This document shows, one piece after another, positions 51,088 to 59,648 of a stretch of 64,000 nucleotides of DNA (position 1 is its first letter; every line of letters begins with the position of its first letter). The stretch lies in assembly GCA_910579185.1 (NCBI GenBank), contig CAJTTG010000002.1, positions 62,001-126,000 on the forward strand. Reading direction: 5' to 3'. The DNA comes from an uncultured Muribaculaceae bacterium. GTDB lineage: Bacteria > Bacteroidota > Bacteroidia > Bacteroidales > Muribaculaceae. Under the pieces are notes generated by a model that saw only the letters and a program-made list of their open reading frames with translations, did no database searches and was not told the origin of the DNA. The position numbers and the translations under genes were made by a program.

Positions 51088-53910
51088 TTACGACCTCGAA
51101 ACCTGCAATCCCGTTTTCGAAACAGTCAGATCGACAAAACGTGCCCCACGGTTCACCGGATTCGCCGTCAGAATCGACCGAACTCGGGCTGCTGCCTCCG
51201 GATCTTTTGCCACCATATAGAGGAAACCGCCGCCTCCTGCACCAGGCAGCTTGCACCCGGCCAGATAGTCACTCACCAGATCTATTATCGCCTGCACCGA
51301 AGCCGGATTTGTGCCACTGTCAAGCAACTGGTTCTGTCGCCATGTCTTTGCTATAAGCGTCCCGTATGCATCGAAATTGCGACGTTGGATAGCCTCAGCC
51401 ATCTCAAGGGCATGAAGCCGCATTTCATCCAGCATATCAAGGGTCGGCCCTGCGTTGAGGAACATCCGCCGCACTATCTCTCCTAAGATGCCTTTTGCAG
51501 TGCGGGTTATTCCGGTATAATAGAGTATATGACACGGCGCATACATCGGATCTGTGAAAATCCCGTCTGATAGCCAGTTCACACGGGGCTGCTGATGCCA
51601 TCCGGCCTCACTTTGAAGCAATTTAAGCCCCTGTAGCACTCCGCCATACTGATCCTGCCAGCCGCCACAGGTGGTAAGCAGCTGTTCGAGAGCAAGCACT
51701 CGGTTACAGATTTCTGATGTGTCCCATGCCAGCGAGCAGAAGTTGCTCAGCGAGGCTAATACGGTGGCTGCCAATATGGAGCTGGTACCGAGACCCGACC
51801 CGGCTGGGACTGCCGACAGCAGCGTCAGTTCTATGCCCGATCCGAATGCTTCGAGCTGTTGCCGAAGACTCCCGAAATGCTCCGGACAGAAATCCGGCGC
51901 GAATCCTGCCAGTGCGAGCGCGGCTTTGGGTAGTGAGAACGGAGAGCCTACACGGCGGTAATCCGTCAGTTGTTCGTAGGTCTCTATGGTCTCCATTGCG
52001 CCGAGGTCAATGGATCGCAGTATGATATGTGGATCTTTACACGGTTTTACGAATACCTGCAACGGCGGTTGGCCGTTCAGCTCTATCGCCAGATTCACCA
52101 CATTGCCCCCTCGCAGGGTGGAGTAGGGCGGTGTGTCGCTCCAGCCTCCGGCCAGATCTATGCGCACGGGGCTGCGGCCCCACACTATCTGATCCTGATG
52201 CACGTTACCTTGCGGCATTGAGCGCGATGTGTCTATTGTCGATACTATCCCCTGTCGCATCAGGGCAAATGCATCCTCTTCGGAAGCGTGGTGGTCACGT
52301 CCTGCCCTTATATCTACCGCGGCGCGGAGCATGCTGTTGCGCATCCGCTCTATTATCGGTGCGCTCTCCGGCAGGGGGACCGGGGCTTCAAGGCCGAGCT
52401 TATGGATCTTGTCGGCCATGTCGTCAAGGTCAACCTGATAGAACACGCTCATCTCATGGTTGTCGGCCAGCTGGCATATATTTTCTTTGAGGAAGCTGTC
52501 GCGCTGCTCATATAGGCGTGGCAATGATGCGCGTGAACTTATTTCATCGGCTGAAATCTTTTCAGCATTCTGCCATATCCGGCGTCCGGCTTCAAGCTCA
52601 GGTTCCGATGTCATCCATCGTGCCACTTTCCCCATGCTATCAATGTCGCTGACAAGGGGGAACAGACGAGCGTTCTGTATGTCGGTGTTGCCGGCTGCAA
52701 GGTCAATGTCGCGCTCTTTGAGCCATTCTTTGAGCGGTTGTCCCAGATAGATGGTTGTCTCATCGGTGGTCATGCCGCGCATTGGGTCGTCATATCCGTA
52801 TGGTCTCACGGCGTATAGGTCTGCGTCTATCGGGACTATATCAAGACACATTCCCGGATTCAATTTCAGATTCCAGTCATTGACGGGAACGCCGGTCACA
52901 ACGTTGTCACGGGTCAGATTCCAGTCTTTGCCCACATGGCTGTTCTCGATCCACACATTTTCATTTTCTGCCGTCAACCGTCGGCTCATCCGGCAGTTCT
53001 GCACGAATAATGCAGGATTCGGTTTTGCCTTGCGGTGCAGGATCAGACGCTGGTCAACAACCTTGTTCTGTAGGGCGAGGGTGGAGGACAGCAGCTCGCG
53101 TGTGGTTCCGAAATGATAGAACTCGCCTCCGGGCAGTGGCACTATTGCTGTGGTAAGCCCTTCAAACATCCTATCCGGTGCCGACGGATTGCTTCCGAGT
53201 GCGCAGCCTAATTGGGAATAGAGATCGTAATAGTCTATTGTTCCGTCGGCTTTGCGTGCCTTCTCTCCCAACAGTCTCATTGCACGGTCGCTGAGAATCC
53301 AGAGGCCGATGTCGAGCATGTAATAATGGCTTCCGCTCAATTCGTTGAGTTGTTCAACGGTCGGTTTCTGGAGCATGTAGTCGAGCTGTTCCGGTGTCTC
53401 GTGACGGCTAAGGAATACTCCATGGTGTGATGCCGTGACAGGATCGCTCCACAGACCGTAGCACACAATGTCGGCATCCGGCACACTCTTGATCTCGCCA
53501 TCGGCTCGCAGACAGACATCCCCCGATGCGATCAGTGTGTTCTGATGTTCGGATGTCAGACCCATCAGTTTCTCATACAGTGGGAGCTGGAGCGACAGCA
53601 GGTTCTGGTCTATCGGTTCTCCGACGGCCCAACGTAACACAGGCACTGGTGTCAGCACTTTCCCGACCGTGGCGTATGCCGGCAGGCGGCGGCTCTGACC
53701 TCCTGCATGGATCATGATCTTTTTTTGCTCCATCTTGGCTTCGGGATTGCTCTCCATCCATCTGTCGAGCAGCCACACACTGCCACCGCCTGAGCCTATC
53801 CTGTGCCCTTCCGGATCGCTTGTGCAGAACCATTCGGCGGAGTTATAGCGGTTGTCGAGGCTGTGGAAGGTCTCGACGAGATTCGGAGGAAGTGAAAGCA
53901 GTTTGATCAT
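51088..53910 (-). CDS. fkp: bifunctional L-fucokinase / L-fucose-1-phosphate guanylyltransferase
   Basis: A 940-residue cytoplasmic enzyme turning L-fucose, ATP and GTP into GDP-fucose, used to fucosylate capsule and surface glycoproteins. The N-terminal pyrophosphorylase half has HAGGQSRRLPAYATVGKVLT and GGEFYHFGTTRELLSSTL; the C-terminal GHMP kinase half starts near residue 577 with WGRSPVRIDLAGGWSDTPPY, has AVPAGSGLGTSSILAATVL near 700, and ends GAGGGGFLYMVAKDPEAA. It agrees along its length with Bacteroides Fkp as I remember it. A GH29 fucosidase at 2.9 kb could supply fucose. Confidence 0.97.
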   Translation of the reverse strand: MIKLLSLPPNLVETFHSLDNRYNSAEWFCTSDPEGHRIGSGGGSVWLLDRWMESNPEAKMEQKKIMIHAGGQSRRLPAYATVGKVLTPVPVLRWAVGEPIDQNLLSLQLPLYEKLMGLTSEHQNTLIASGDVCLRADGEIKSVPDADIVCYGLWSDPVTASHHGVFLSRHETPEQLDYMLQKPTVEQLNELSGSHYYMLDIGLWILSDRAMRLLGEKARKADGTIDYYDLYSQLGCALGSNPSAPDRMFEGLTTAIVPLPGGEFYHFGTTRELLSSTLALQNKVVDQRLILHRKAKPNPALFVQNCRMSRRLTAENENVWIENSHVGKDWNLTRDNVVTGVPVNDWNLKLNPGMCLDIVPIDADLYAVRPYGYDDPMRGMTTDETTIYLGQPLKEWLKERDIDLAAGNTDIQNARLFPLVSDIDSMGKVARWMTSEPELEAGRRIWQNAEKISADEISSRASLPRLYEQRDSFLKENICQLADNHEMSVFYQVDLDDMADKIHKLGLEAPVPLPESAPIIERMRNSMLRAAVDIRAGRDHHASEEDAFALMRQGIVSTIDTSRSMPQGNVHQDQIVWGRSPVRIDLAGGWSDTPPYSTLRGGNVVNLAIELNGQPPLQVFVKPCKDPHIILRSIDLGAMETIETYEQLTDYRRVGSPFSLPKAALALAGFAPDFCPEHFGSLRQQLEAFGSGIELTLLSAVPAGSGLGTSSILAATVLASLSNFCSLAWDTSEICNRVLALEQLLTTCGGWQDQYGGVLQGLKLLQSEAGWHQQPRVNWLSDGIFTDPMYAPCHILYYTGITRTAKGILGEIVRRMFLNAGPTLDMLDEMRLHALEMAEAIQRRNFDAYGTLIAKTWRQNQLLDSGTNPASVQAIIDLVSDYLAGCKLPGAGGGGFLYMVAKDPEAAARVRSILTANPVNRGARFVDLTVSKTGLQVSRS

Positions 53911-53999
53911 TGCGGTTAAATTTAAGATGGCCGTAATGGCGGCATGTGTGATGTTTCAGTCGGCTGATTCAAATCCGTTCAGCCTGTGTTTGTCTGCTG

Positions 54000-54007
54000 C
54001 AAAGATA
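54000..54007 (-). promoter_or_regulatory. -7 element of fkp
   Basis: Minus-strand TATCTTTG, 90 nt before the fkp ATG at 53910. Confidence 0.45.
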
Positions 54008-54048
54008 AGCATAAAAATCATAGCATGCGTGCTTTTCTGCGCTTTTGC

Positions 54049-54117
54049 TCACTCCAACTCTCCCACTCTCACTCTCACTCTCCAACTCTATACTCTCCCA
54101 CTCTATACCCTCCCCCT
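54049..54117. repeat. CT-rich low-complexity tract
   Basis: About 70 bp made almost only of C, T and single A, in degenerate units of ACTCTCCC, CACTCT and ACTCTATA. It lies upstream of the fkp -7 box and after the M16 peptidase terminator. No inverted repeat is seen in it. Confidence 0.8.
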
Positions 54118-54126
54118 ATTGTCAAC

Positions 54127-54158
54127 AAAAAACAGGCGCACCGGTTGGGGTGCGCCTG
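54127..54158 (-). terminator. terminator of the M16 peptidase gene
   Basis: CAGGCGCACC (54133-54142) pairs with GGTGCGCCTG (54149-54158); on the minus strand it is followed by six T. Confidence 0.85.
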
Positions 54159-54180
54159 CTCTGTGTGAAGAATTAGCGGA

Positions 54181-57015
54181 TTATTTAGCAGCTGTTGTCT
54201 CGGGATCGAGAACAACAACGCGGTAGTTACCCTGTGTGTTGAGAGCTTTCATGAAGTTCTTCACGTCATCGATGGTGATGGCGTTCATAGTGTCGATATT
54301 GCCGTTGAAGGTATCCACACCGTTCTGGAGCCAGCCGCGGATTGCGCTGGACCAGCCTTCATTCTTCTCACGGGCTTCAGTATAGTTCTTGACCATGAAT
54401 TCCTTAACCTTGTCAAGTTCCTCCTGAGTGATGTTGTTGTTTACGTCAAGCATGATCTCTTTGATCGCTGCCAGTGTCTCTTCCTTCATCTCAGGTTTCA
54501 TCGGGAACGCGGTTGAGATCTCAGTGTTCTGGTCACCGATACGGTCCATGGAGCCGCTTGCGCTGATTGAATATACTGCTCCCATTTCCTCACGGATCTT
54601 GTCGATCAGGCGTTTGGAGATGATCTGACCGGCTACCGATGCGAGCTGGGCGTTCTTCATCGTGTAAGGCTCGTTGCCGAAATAGGTGATGTAAACCAAG
54701 GTCTGGGGTGTCTGCATCTCGGCTGTGTAGGTGTCAGTCTTGTCGCCGCCGTTCATGTCGAACTGGGGATCGATCTTGCCGAGGGTCTTGTTGGCTGTGG
54801 CAGCATCTCCGGGGAGGGAAGCGATGAACTGTTCAACGAGCGGACGCAGGGTTTCGGTATCAACATTGCCGATGAATGTGAATGTGAAGTCAGCTGCGTT
54901 TTTGGTCATTTCTTTCACGATCTCGTTGATCTGGGCACGCTGGGCGCCTTCGATCACTGATGCTGAGAGCTGCTGGATACGCGGTGAGCTGTAGAGCGAC
55001 TTGATGATCTTCTCGTTGAAGATATACTGGGGATTGGATTCCTGATTGTGGATCAGGGCGGCATACTGGCTCTGGAGTGCCTTGAATTCATCTTCGGTGA
55101 AGTTCATGTCGGTGAAGCTCATGTAGATAAGTTCCATCAGCGTGGGCAGGTCTTTCGGGGTCGAGAAGCCCGACATGCTGCGGCTGTAGTTGCTGAATCC
55201 CGGACGGACGCTGGCCTGCTTGCCTGAGAGATATTTCTGGAGATCGGAATCTGTGTAGGTGCCGAGTCCATAGCTCTGGAGTGCAATGGGAAGGAATGTC
55301 AGAGAGTTGGCATAATCATCGCTGAATTTGGCGGTGCCGTTGAGGGCGTTCGCGCTGAACAGGATCTGATCCTCTTTGAATTTGGTCGGTTTGATTATGA
55401 CGGTCGCACCATTGGAAAGGGTCCATACGGTGGCATCCCACTGTTCCGATTTTGTTTCGCTTACAATTGAACCTTTGGCCGGCATTGTCGGGATCAGAGG
55501 CTCTGATTTGAGTTCTTCCTTGTATGCCTCGATCTCTTCGCCGTCAACACTCTTCAGGGCTTCGGCAAACTGTTCTTCGGTAGGATATTTGTTTTCTGCA
55601 TTGTCCGGCATCAGTGCCATAACCACACGGTTGTCCTCGGTGATCATCTGCTGCACGGTGGCATTGATGGCTTCCAGCGGAATCATCTGGGCGATCTGCT
55701 GGTAAACCTGATATTCCTCTTCTTTCGATGGGATAGGTTTGTTGTCAAGGAAGTTGTTTACGTAAAGGTTCACGTATGTACGGTTCTCGCGGCTGTCGCG
55801 GTTGTTGTAGGAGGTTTCAGCGCGTGAGAGAAGTTCTGCTTTGGTGCGCTCGAATTCTGTAACGGTGAAGCCGCCGCGTGCTGCGCGGAGGAGTTCGCGG
55901 TATGCTGCCGCGAGTGCCGACGGAAGTTCTTCTGTCTTGTTGGCTGCGACATACAGGCTTGTGGCGTCTTTGGTCTTGGCAAGGAAGAATTCGCCGTAAC
56001 CTACACCTGCCTGAGCGAACGGTGCGCCCGGTTTGCTCGAAATGTCGTTCAGACGTGAATCGAGCATTGAGGTGATCATGTCGTAGATGTAATCCTGTAC
56101 ATAATAAGCGAGTGTATTGCGCATCTCGCTTGGCATTGCGTCGGTCTTGATGAAAAGCTGGGCTATGGAGTTGGTCTGCTCTTTGTCGTGGCCGATGGCA
56201 TAGATGGTGCCCTGAGTGTCGGATACGGGGAAGTAGATGCGTTCTGCCGGATTCTCAGGCATCTCGATGTCGGCAAACATCTCTTTGATCTTGTTTTCGA
56301 TGCGGTCAACGTCGATATCGCCAACCACGATCACACCCTGCTGATCCGGACGATACCACTTTTCGTAGTAATCGCGGAGTGCCTGATGTGAGAAGTTGTC
56401 GACAACTTCCATTGTGCCGATCGGCAGACGGTAGCCGTAGCGGTCACCGGGATAGATGGTCGGCAGAAGATTCTCTACGATACGCATCTGGCCTACCATC
56501 GAACGGCGCCATTCTTCATGGATCACGGCGCGTTCGGCGTCGATCTCTTCCGGAAGAAGGAGAAGGTCGTTGGCCCAGTCATGGAGAATAAGAAGACAGG
56601 AGTCCTGAACACCTTCACGTGCCACCGGGACATTCGAGATGTTGTAGACGGTCTGGTCTACTGAGGTGTAGGCGTTGAGGTTCTGACCGAATTTGACGCC
56701 GATTGTCTCGAGCCAGTTGATCAGGTTCTTGCCGGGGAAGTTGGTGGTGCCGTTGAAGCACATGTGCTCGAGGAAGTGAGCCAGACCGCGCTGGTTGTCC
56801 TCCTCAAGGATTGAGCCTACTTTCTGTGCGATGTAGAAGTCTGCTTGCCCCTTGGGGTACTCGTTGTGGCGGATGTAGTAGGTCAGACCATTCGGCAGTT
56901 GGCCGATTCTGACATTGGGGTCAACCCCCATGGCCGGCATTTGCTGGGCTTTTGCGAATCCCGGGATCATCAGGATTGCAAGAAGCAGCAAGACCGCGCT
57001 TAATGTTCTTTTCAT
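54181..57015 (-). CDS. M16 family zinc metallopeptidase (pitrilysin/insulinase-like)
   Basis: A 944-residue exported protease. Signal peptide about 1-23 (ending AKA). The first M16 domain carries the inverted zinc motif HFLEH (His80, Glu83, His84) and the third ligand in AERAVIHEEWRRSMVGQM; the second, inactive half begins near residue 525 and carries the R/Y-type region VKNYTEAREKNEGW. This one-chain, two-half form is common in Bacteroidetes and acts in the periplasm on peptides. Monocistronic, with its own promoter and terminator. Confidence 0.95.
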   Translation of the reverse strand: MKRTLSAVLLLLAILMIPGFAKAQQMPAMGVDPNVRIGQLPNGLTYYIRHNEYPKGQADFYIAQKVGSILEEDNQRGLAHFLEHMCFNGTTNFPGKNLINWLETIGVKFGQNLNAYTSVDQTVYNISNVPVAREGVQDSCLLILHDWANDLLLLPEEIDAERAVIHEEWRRSMVGQMRIVENLLPTIYPGDRYGYRLPIGTMEVVDNFSHQALRDYYEKWYRPDQQGVIVVGDIDVDRIENKIKEMFADIEMPENPAERIYFPVSDTQGTIYAIGHDKEQTNSIAQLFIKTDAMPSEMRNTLAYYVQDYIYDMITSMLDSRLNDISSKPGAPFAQAGVGYGEFFLAKTKDATSLYVAANKTEELPSALAAAYRELLRAARGGFTVTEFERTKAELLSRAETSYNNRDSRENRTYVNLYVNNFLDNKPIPSKEEEYQVYQQIAQMIPLEAINATVQQMITEDNRVVMALMPDNAENKYPTEEQFAEALKSVDGEEIEAYKEELKSEPLIPTMPAKGSIVSETKSEQWDATVWTLSNGATVIIKPTKFKEDQILFSANALNGTAKFSDDYANSLTFLPIALQSYGLGTYTDSDLQKYLSGKQASVRPGFSNYSRSMSGFSTPKDLPTLMELIYMSFTDMNFTEDEFKALQSQYAALIHNQESNPQYIFNEKIIKSLYSSPRIQQLSASVIEGAQRAQINEIVKEMTKNAADFTFTFIGNVDTETLRPLVEQFIASLPGDAATANKTLGKIDPQFDMNGGDKTDTYTAEMQTPQTLVYITYFGNEPYTMKNAQLASVAGQIISKRLIDKIREEMGAVYSISASGSMDRIGDQNTEISTAFPMKPEMKEETLAAIKEIMLDVNNNITQEELDKVKEFMVKNYTEAREKNEGWSSAIRGWLQNGVDTFNGNIDTMNAITIDDVKNFMKALNTQGNYRVVVLDPETTAAK

Positions 57016-57079
57016 TGGAAATGTTGGTTTTATGAATAAAGAATGATTAGTTTTTTCAATCGTTATTTTTTATTTGACG

Positions 57080-57113
57080 CAAAAATAACCAAAAAGTTAC
57101 ATGGCTTGTCAAA
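57080..57113 (-). promoter_or_regulatory. promoter of the M16 peptidase gene
   Basis: Minus strand: TTTG at 57113-57110, 22 nt, TATTTTTG at 57087-57080; the ATG is at 57015. Confidence 0.5.
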
Positions 57114-57137
57114 TTTTTTTGCTGAATTGATTTGATA

Positions 57138-58484
57138 TCAGTGCAATTTTTTGGTGTTCCGGCTGAAAATGATGGCGATAGCCACGCAAAAAGCCAAGGC
57201 CCAGGGATAGAACAGATAGGGCCACGGGGCTTCCGGGGAGATACCTGCGAGGCCGGTGGCCAGCAGTGCCTGGGCGCCGTATGGGATCAGACACTGGACT
57301 ATGCAGGAACAGGTGTCGAGAAGTGAGGCTGTGGCGCGTGGCGGTATGCCGAAACGCTGTGATATGTCGCGGCTCACACTGCCGACGGTTATGATGGCCA
57401 CGGTGTTGTTGGCGGTGCAGAGGTTAACGGTTCCCACAAGCATGGCTATGCAGGCTCTTGCGCCTCGGCTCCCCGATATGTGTCGGGTGAGGCGTTGAAG
57501 CATAAAGGTTATGCCTCCCATTGATTTGATAAGCCCGAGCATTCCGGCCGCCAATAGTGTGATGATGATAAGTTGCCCCATCGAGTCTATTCCGTCGCCC
57601 ATCAGGCGGAATTGCTGGAGAAGTCCGATCTCGGTATGCGTGAGCCCGATCACGGATGCCGCCACGATGCCGAGGGCCAGGACTACTGTTACGTTGATCC
57701 CGGCCAGTGCCAGGGCGATGATCAGCAGATAGGGGATCACGAGCAGATAATCGGGAGTCGCCGTCAGGTCGGGTGCCGGTATATCTATGTTGCTGCCGAG
57801 TGCAATGTAGACAGCAAGCGTGATCAGTGCTGCCGGTACTACTATGCGGATGTTGGCGCGGAATTTATCGGCCATCTGGCATCCTTGGCTACGGGTAGCG
57901 GCTATGGTGGTGTCGGAAATGAACGACAGGTTGTCGCCGAAAAATGCCCCACCCATCACGGTGGCCACAAACAATGCGACATCGCCGCTGCCTGTGCCGC
58001 CGGCAAGCTCCACAACGAGTGGTACGAGTGCCACTACAGTTCCTACCGATGTGCCTATCGACATGCTGATGAAACAAGCCGCCACAAATATCCCGGGAAG
58101 GATGAATGTTGAGGGGAATAACCTGAGTGTCAGGTCTACGGTCGCATCTATGGCTCCTATCCCTTTTGCCAGAGCGGCAAACGATCCTGCAAGCGTGAAG
58201 ATCCAGATCATGAACAGGATATTGTCGTGGCCGGCGGCGCGTGAAAATTCATTGATCCGTTCTTTGAGCGGTCGGCCACGATAGAGAGCCACAGCCCATG
58301 CCGAGGCAACCATGAGTGCCACGGTGATCGGCATGGCATAGAAATCGCCTGTGATCAGCGACATGACCACATAAAGTATCAGAAAGACCAGAGCCGGCGA
58401 CAATGCCGTCAAGCCTTTGATTGTGGATATTTCAGGCGTTTCGGAGGAATATCGTGATTCCTGGGTGTTACTGACGTTGTTCAC
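57138..58484 (-). CDS. NhaC-family sodium/proton antiporter
   Basis: A 448-residue inner-membrane protein with eleven or twelve hydrophobic helices. Recognisable segments: WIFTLAGSFAALAKGIGAID, CFISMSIGTSVGTVVALVPL, GAFFGDNLSFISDTTIAATR (the NhaC signature) and GTVNLCTANNTVAIITVGSV. It exchanges Na+ for H+ or an organic ion; substrate not certain. A full promoter (58489-58519) lies so close that the mRNA should be nearly leaderless. Confidence 0.92.
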   Translation of the reverse strand: MNNVSNTQESRYSSETPEISTIKGLTALSPALVFLILYVVMSLITGDFYAMPITVALMVASAWAVALYRGRPLKERINEFSRAAGHDNILFMIWIFTLAGSFAALAKGIGAIDATVDLTLRLFPSTFILPGIFVAACFISMSIGTSVGTVVALVPLVVELAGGTGSGDVALFVATVMGGAFFGDNLSFISDTTIAATRSQGCQMADKFRANIRIVVPAALITLAVYIALGSNIDIPAPDLTATPDYLLVIPYLLIIALALAGINVTVVLALGIVAASVIGLTHTEIGLLQQFRLMGDGIDSMGQLIIITLLAAGMLGLIKSMGGITFMLQRLTRHISGSRGARACIAMLVGTVNLCTANNTVAIITVGSVSRDISQRFGIPPRATASLLDTCSCIVQCLIPYGAQALLATGLAGISPEAPWPYLFYPWALAFCVAIAIIFSRNTKKLH

Positions 58485-58488
58485 GCCG

Positions 58489-58519
58489 CAAAGTTACTCA
58501 TTATTCCCCTTTTCTCAAA
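58489..58519 (-). promoter_or_regulatory. promoter of the nhaC-like gene
   Basis: Minus strand: TTTG at 58519-58516, 19 nt, TAACTTTG at 58496-58489, a full consensus match. The ATG begins at 58484, about where transcription should start. Confidence 0.65.
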
Positions 58520-58543
58520 TCAGTTATGCTTTTTTTACTATTG

Positions 58544-58582
58544 AAAAAAAGGAGCGGAAACCATTTTACCGGTCTCCGCTCC
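58544..58582 (-). terminator. terminator of the glutaminase gene
   Basis: GGAGCGGAAACC (58551-58562) pairs with 58571-58582 with one mismatch; the minus-strand tail is seven T. Confidence 0.8.
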
Positions 58583-58604
58583 GCTCACGCTCTTGCAGCA
58601 AGCA

Positions 58605-59543
58605 TCAGCGTTCGATGGTTATATTTTCTCCAGCGAATGTGTTGAGTCGCAGTTTTTTCATTATGTGGCTGATTGCCTTTGCGGCTTTGATGGAAACGCC
58701 GTCATCGTCAACCAATGGTGAATAAGCGGCTATTGCCATGACACCGGGCATTACTCCGAGCATTGATCCGCCGAAACTGCTTTTTGACGGTATGCCGCTC
58801 TTTATCAGCCATGGCAAGGATTTGCGGTGTGGACCTTTGACGGCCATTGAGGCTATGACTTTTGGAGCTACCATTGTGTCCATGACTGTTTGTCCTGTCG
58901 ACGGGTTGCGGCCCATTGCCGCTAATGTTGCTCCCATTGCGGCCAGTTGCATTGGGGTGGCCTGCATTGCTGACAGTTTGGTGTAGAGATCGATCGACAA
59001 TGGCGCATCGTCAAACAGATAAAATTCTGAGCGTGCCATGGCGTTCTCCACATCTGCTGCCTGATTGGTCAGAGTCATGGATTTGTACAGATCATCGTTG
59101 AGAATCGGAGCCTCGCCCATCATGACGGTTACCAAGGAAATGACTATATCCCATTTCCCTTCCGGATCGCCGGTAGGCTGGATCGCGCTCATCAGCCTTA
59201 TGCCGTGGACGCTGACAGGCATATTTTCAGGTTTCTCTTCTGTCGGTTCTTTAGCTCTGGCAAACAGGCATTTTCCGTTCTTGTCTTTGCAGCCTTCGCG
59301 CTGAATCCGCAACTGGGTCAGCAATGGCACTTTTGCTATGGAGCCGAGAGGGGATGCTTCTCCGATGTCGCCCACGGCAAAAGTGGTGCCGTCGATCAGC
59401 ATTGCCACAATGGCGAATTTTTTTGGATCGACATCTTTCAAACGTGGATCGACACTGCCGTCCACTTCCTGATCTCGGTAATCTTCATAGACTTGACGTA
59501 CGGCCTCTTCGATATCGGCCGTTGATATTTTCCGGTCAAACAT
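58605..59543 (-). CDS. glutaminase-family protein (GlsA-like), divergent
   Basis: About 312 residues from the ATG at 59543 (MFDRKISTADIEEAV). The fold is that of serine-dependent beta-lactamases: GSIAK puts Ser68 and Lys71 at the glutaminase nucleophile/base positions; DLYTKLSAMQATPMQLAAMG and ATLAAMGRNPSTGQTVMDTM match the conserved C-terminal part, and SGIPSKSSFGGSMLGVMPGV the end. Known glutaminases turn glutamine into glutamate and ammonia. The usual NPxxNAGA segment is here replaced by a run around MPVSVHGIRLMSAI, so activity or substrate may differ. Confidence 0.82.
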   Translation of the reverse strand: MFDRKISTADIEEAVRQVYEDYRDQEVDGSVDPRLKDVDPKKFAIVAMLIDGTTFAVGDIGEASPLGSIAKVPLLTQLRIQREGCKDKNGKCLFARAKEPTEEKPENMPVSVHGIRLMSAIQPTGDPEGKWDIVISLVTVMMGEAPILNDDLYKSMTLTNQAADVENAMARSEFYLFDDAPLSIDLYTKLSAMQATPMQLAAMGATLAAMGRNPSTGQTVMDTMVAPKVIASMAVKGPHRKSLPWLIKSGIPSKSSFGGSMLGVMPGVMAIAAYSPLVDDDGVSIKAAKAISHIMKKLRLNTFAGENITIER

Positions 59544-59580
59544 AGCTGTGTGTTTTAGTTTTAATTTCATCAGACAAAAC

Positions 59581-59614
59581 ATTGCCGCCCACGAAAAGTT
59601 GCATGGACGGCAAT
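59581..59614. terminator. hairpin between the porin and glutaminase genes
   Basis: ATTGCCGCCCA (59581-59591) pairs with TGGACGGCAAT (59604-59614) with one mismatch; T-rich on the minus strand. It follows the DcaP-like porin stop. Confidence 0.55.
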
Positions 59615-59648
59615 TAAAAAAATCAAATTGAAATTATCGGGTGGACTC

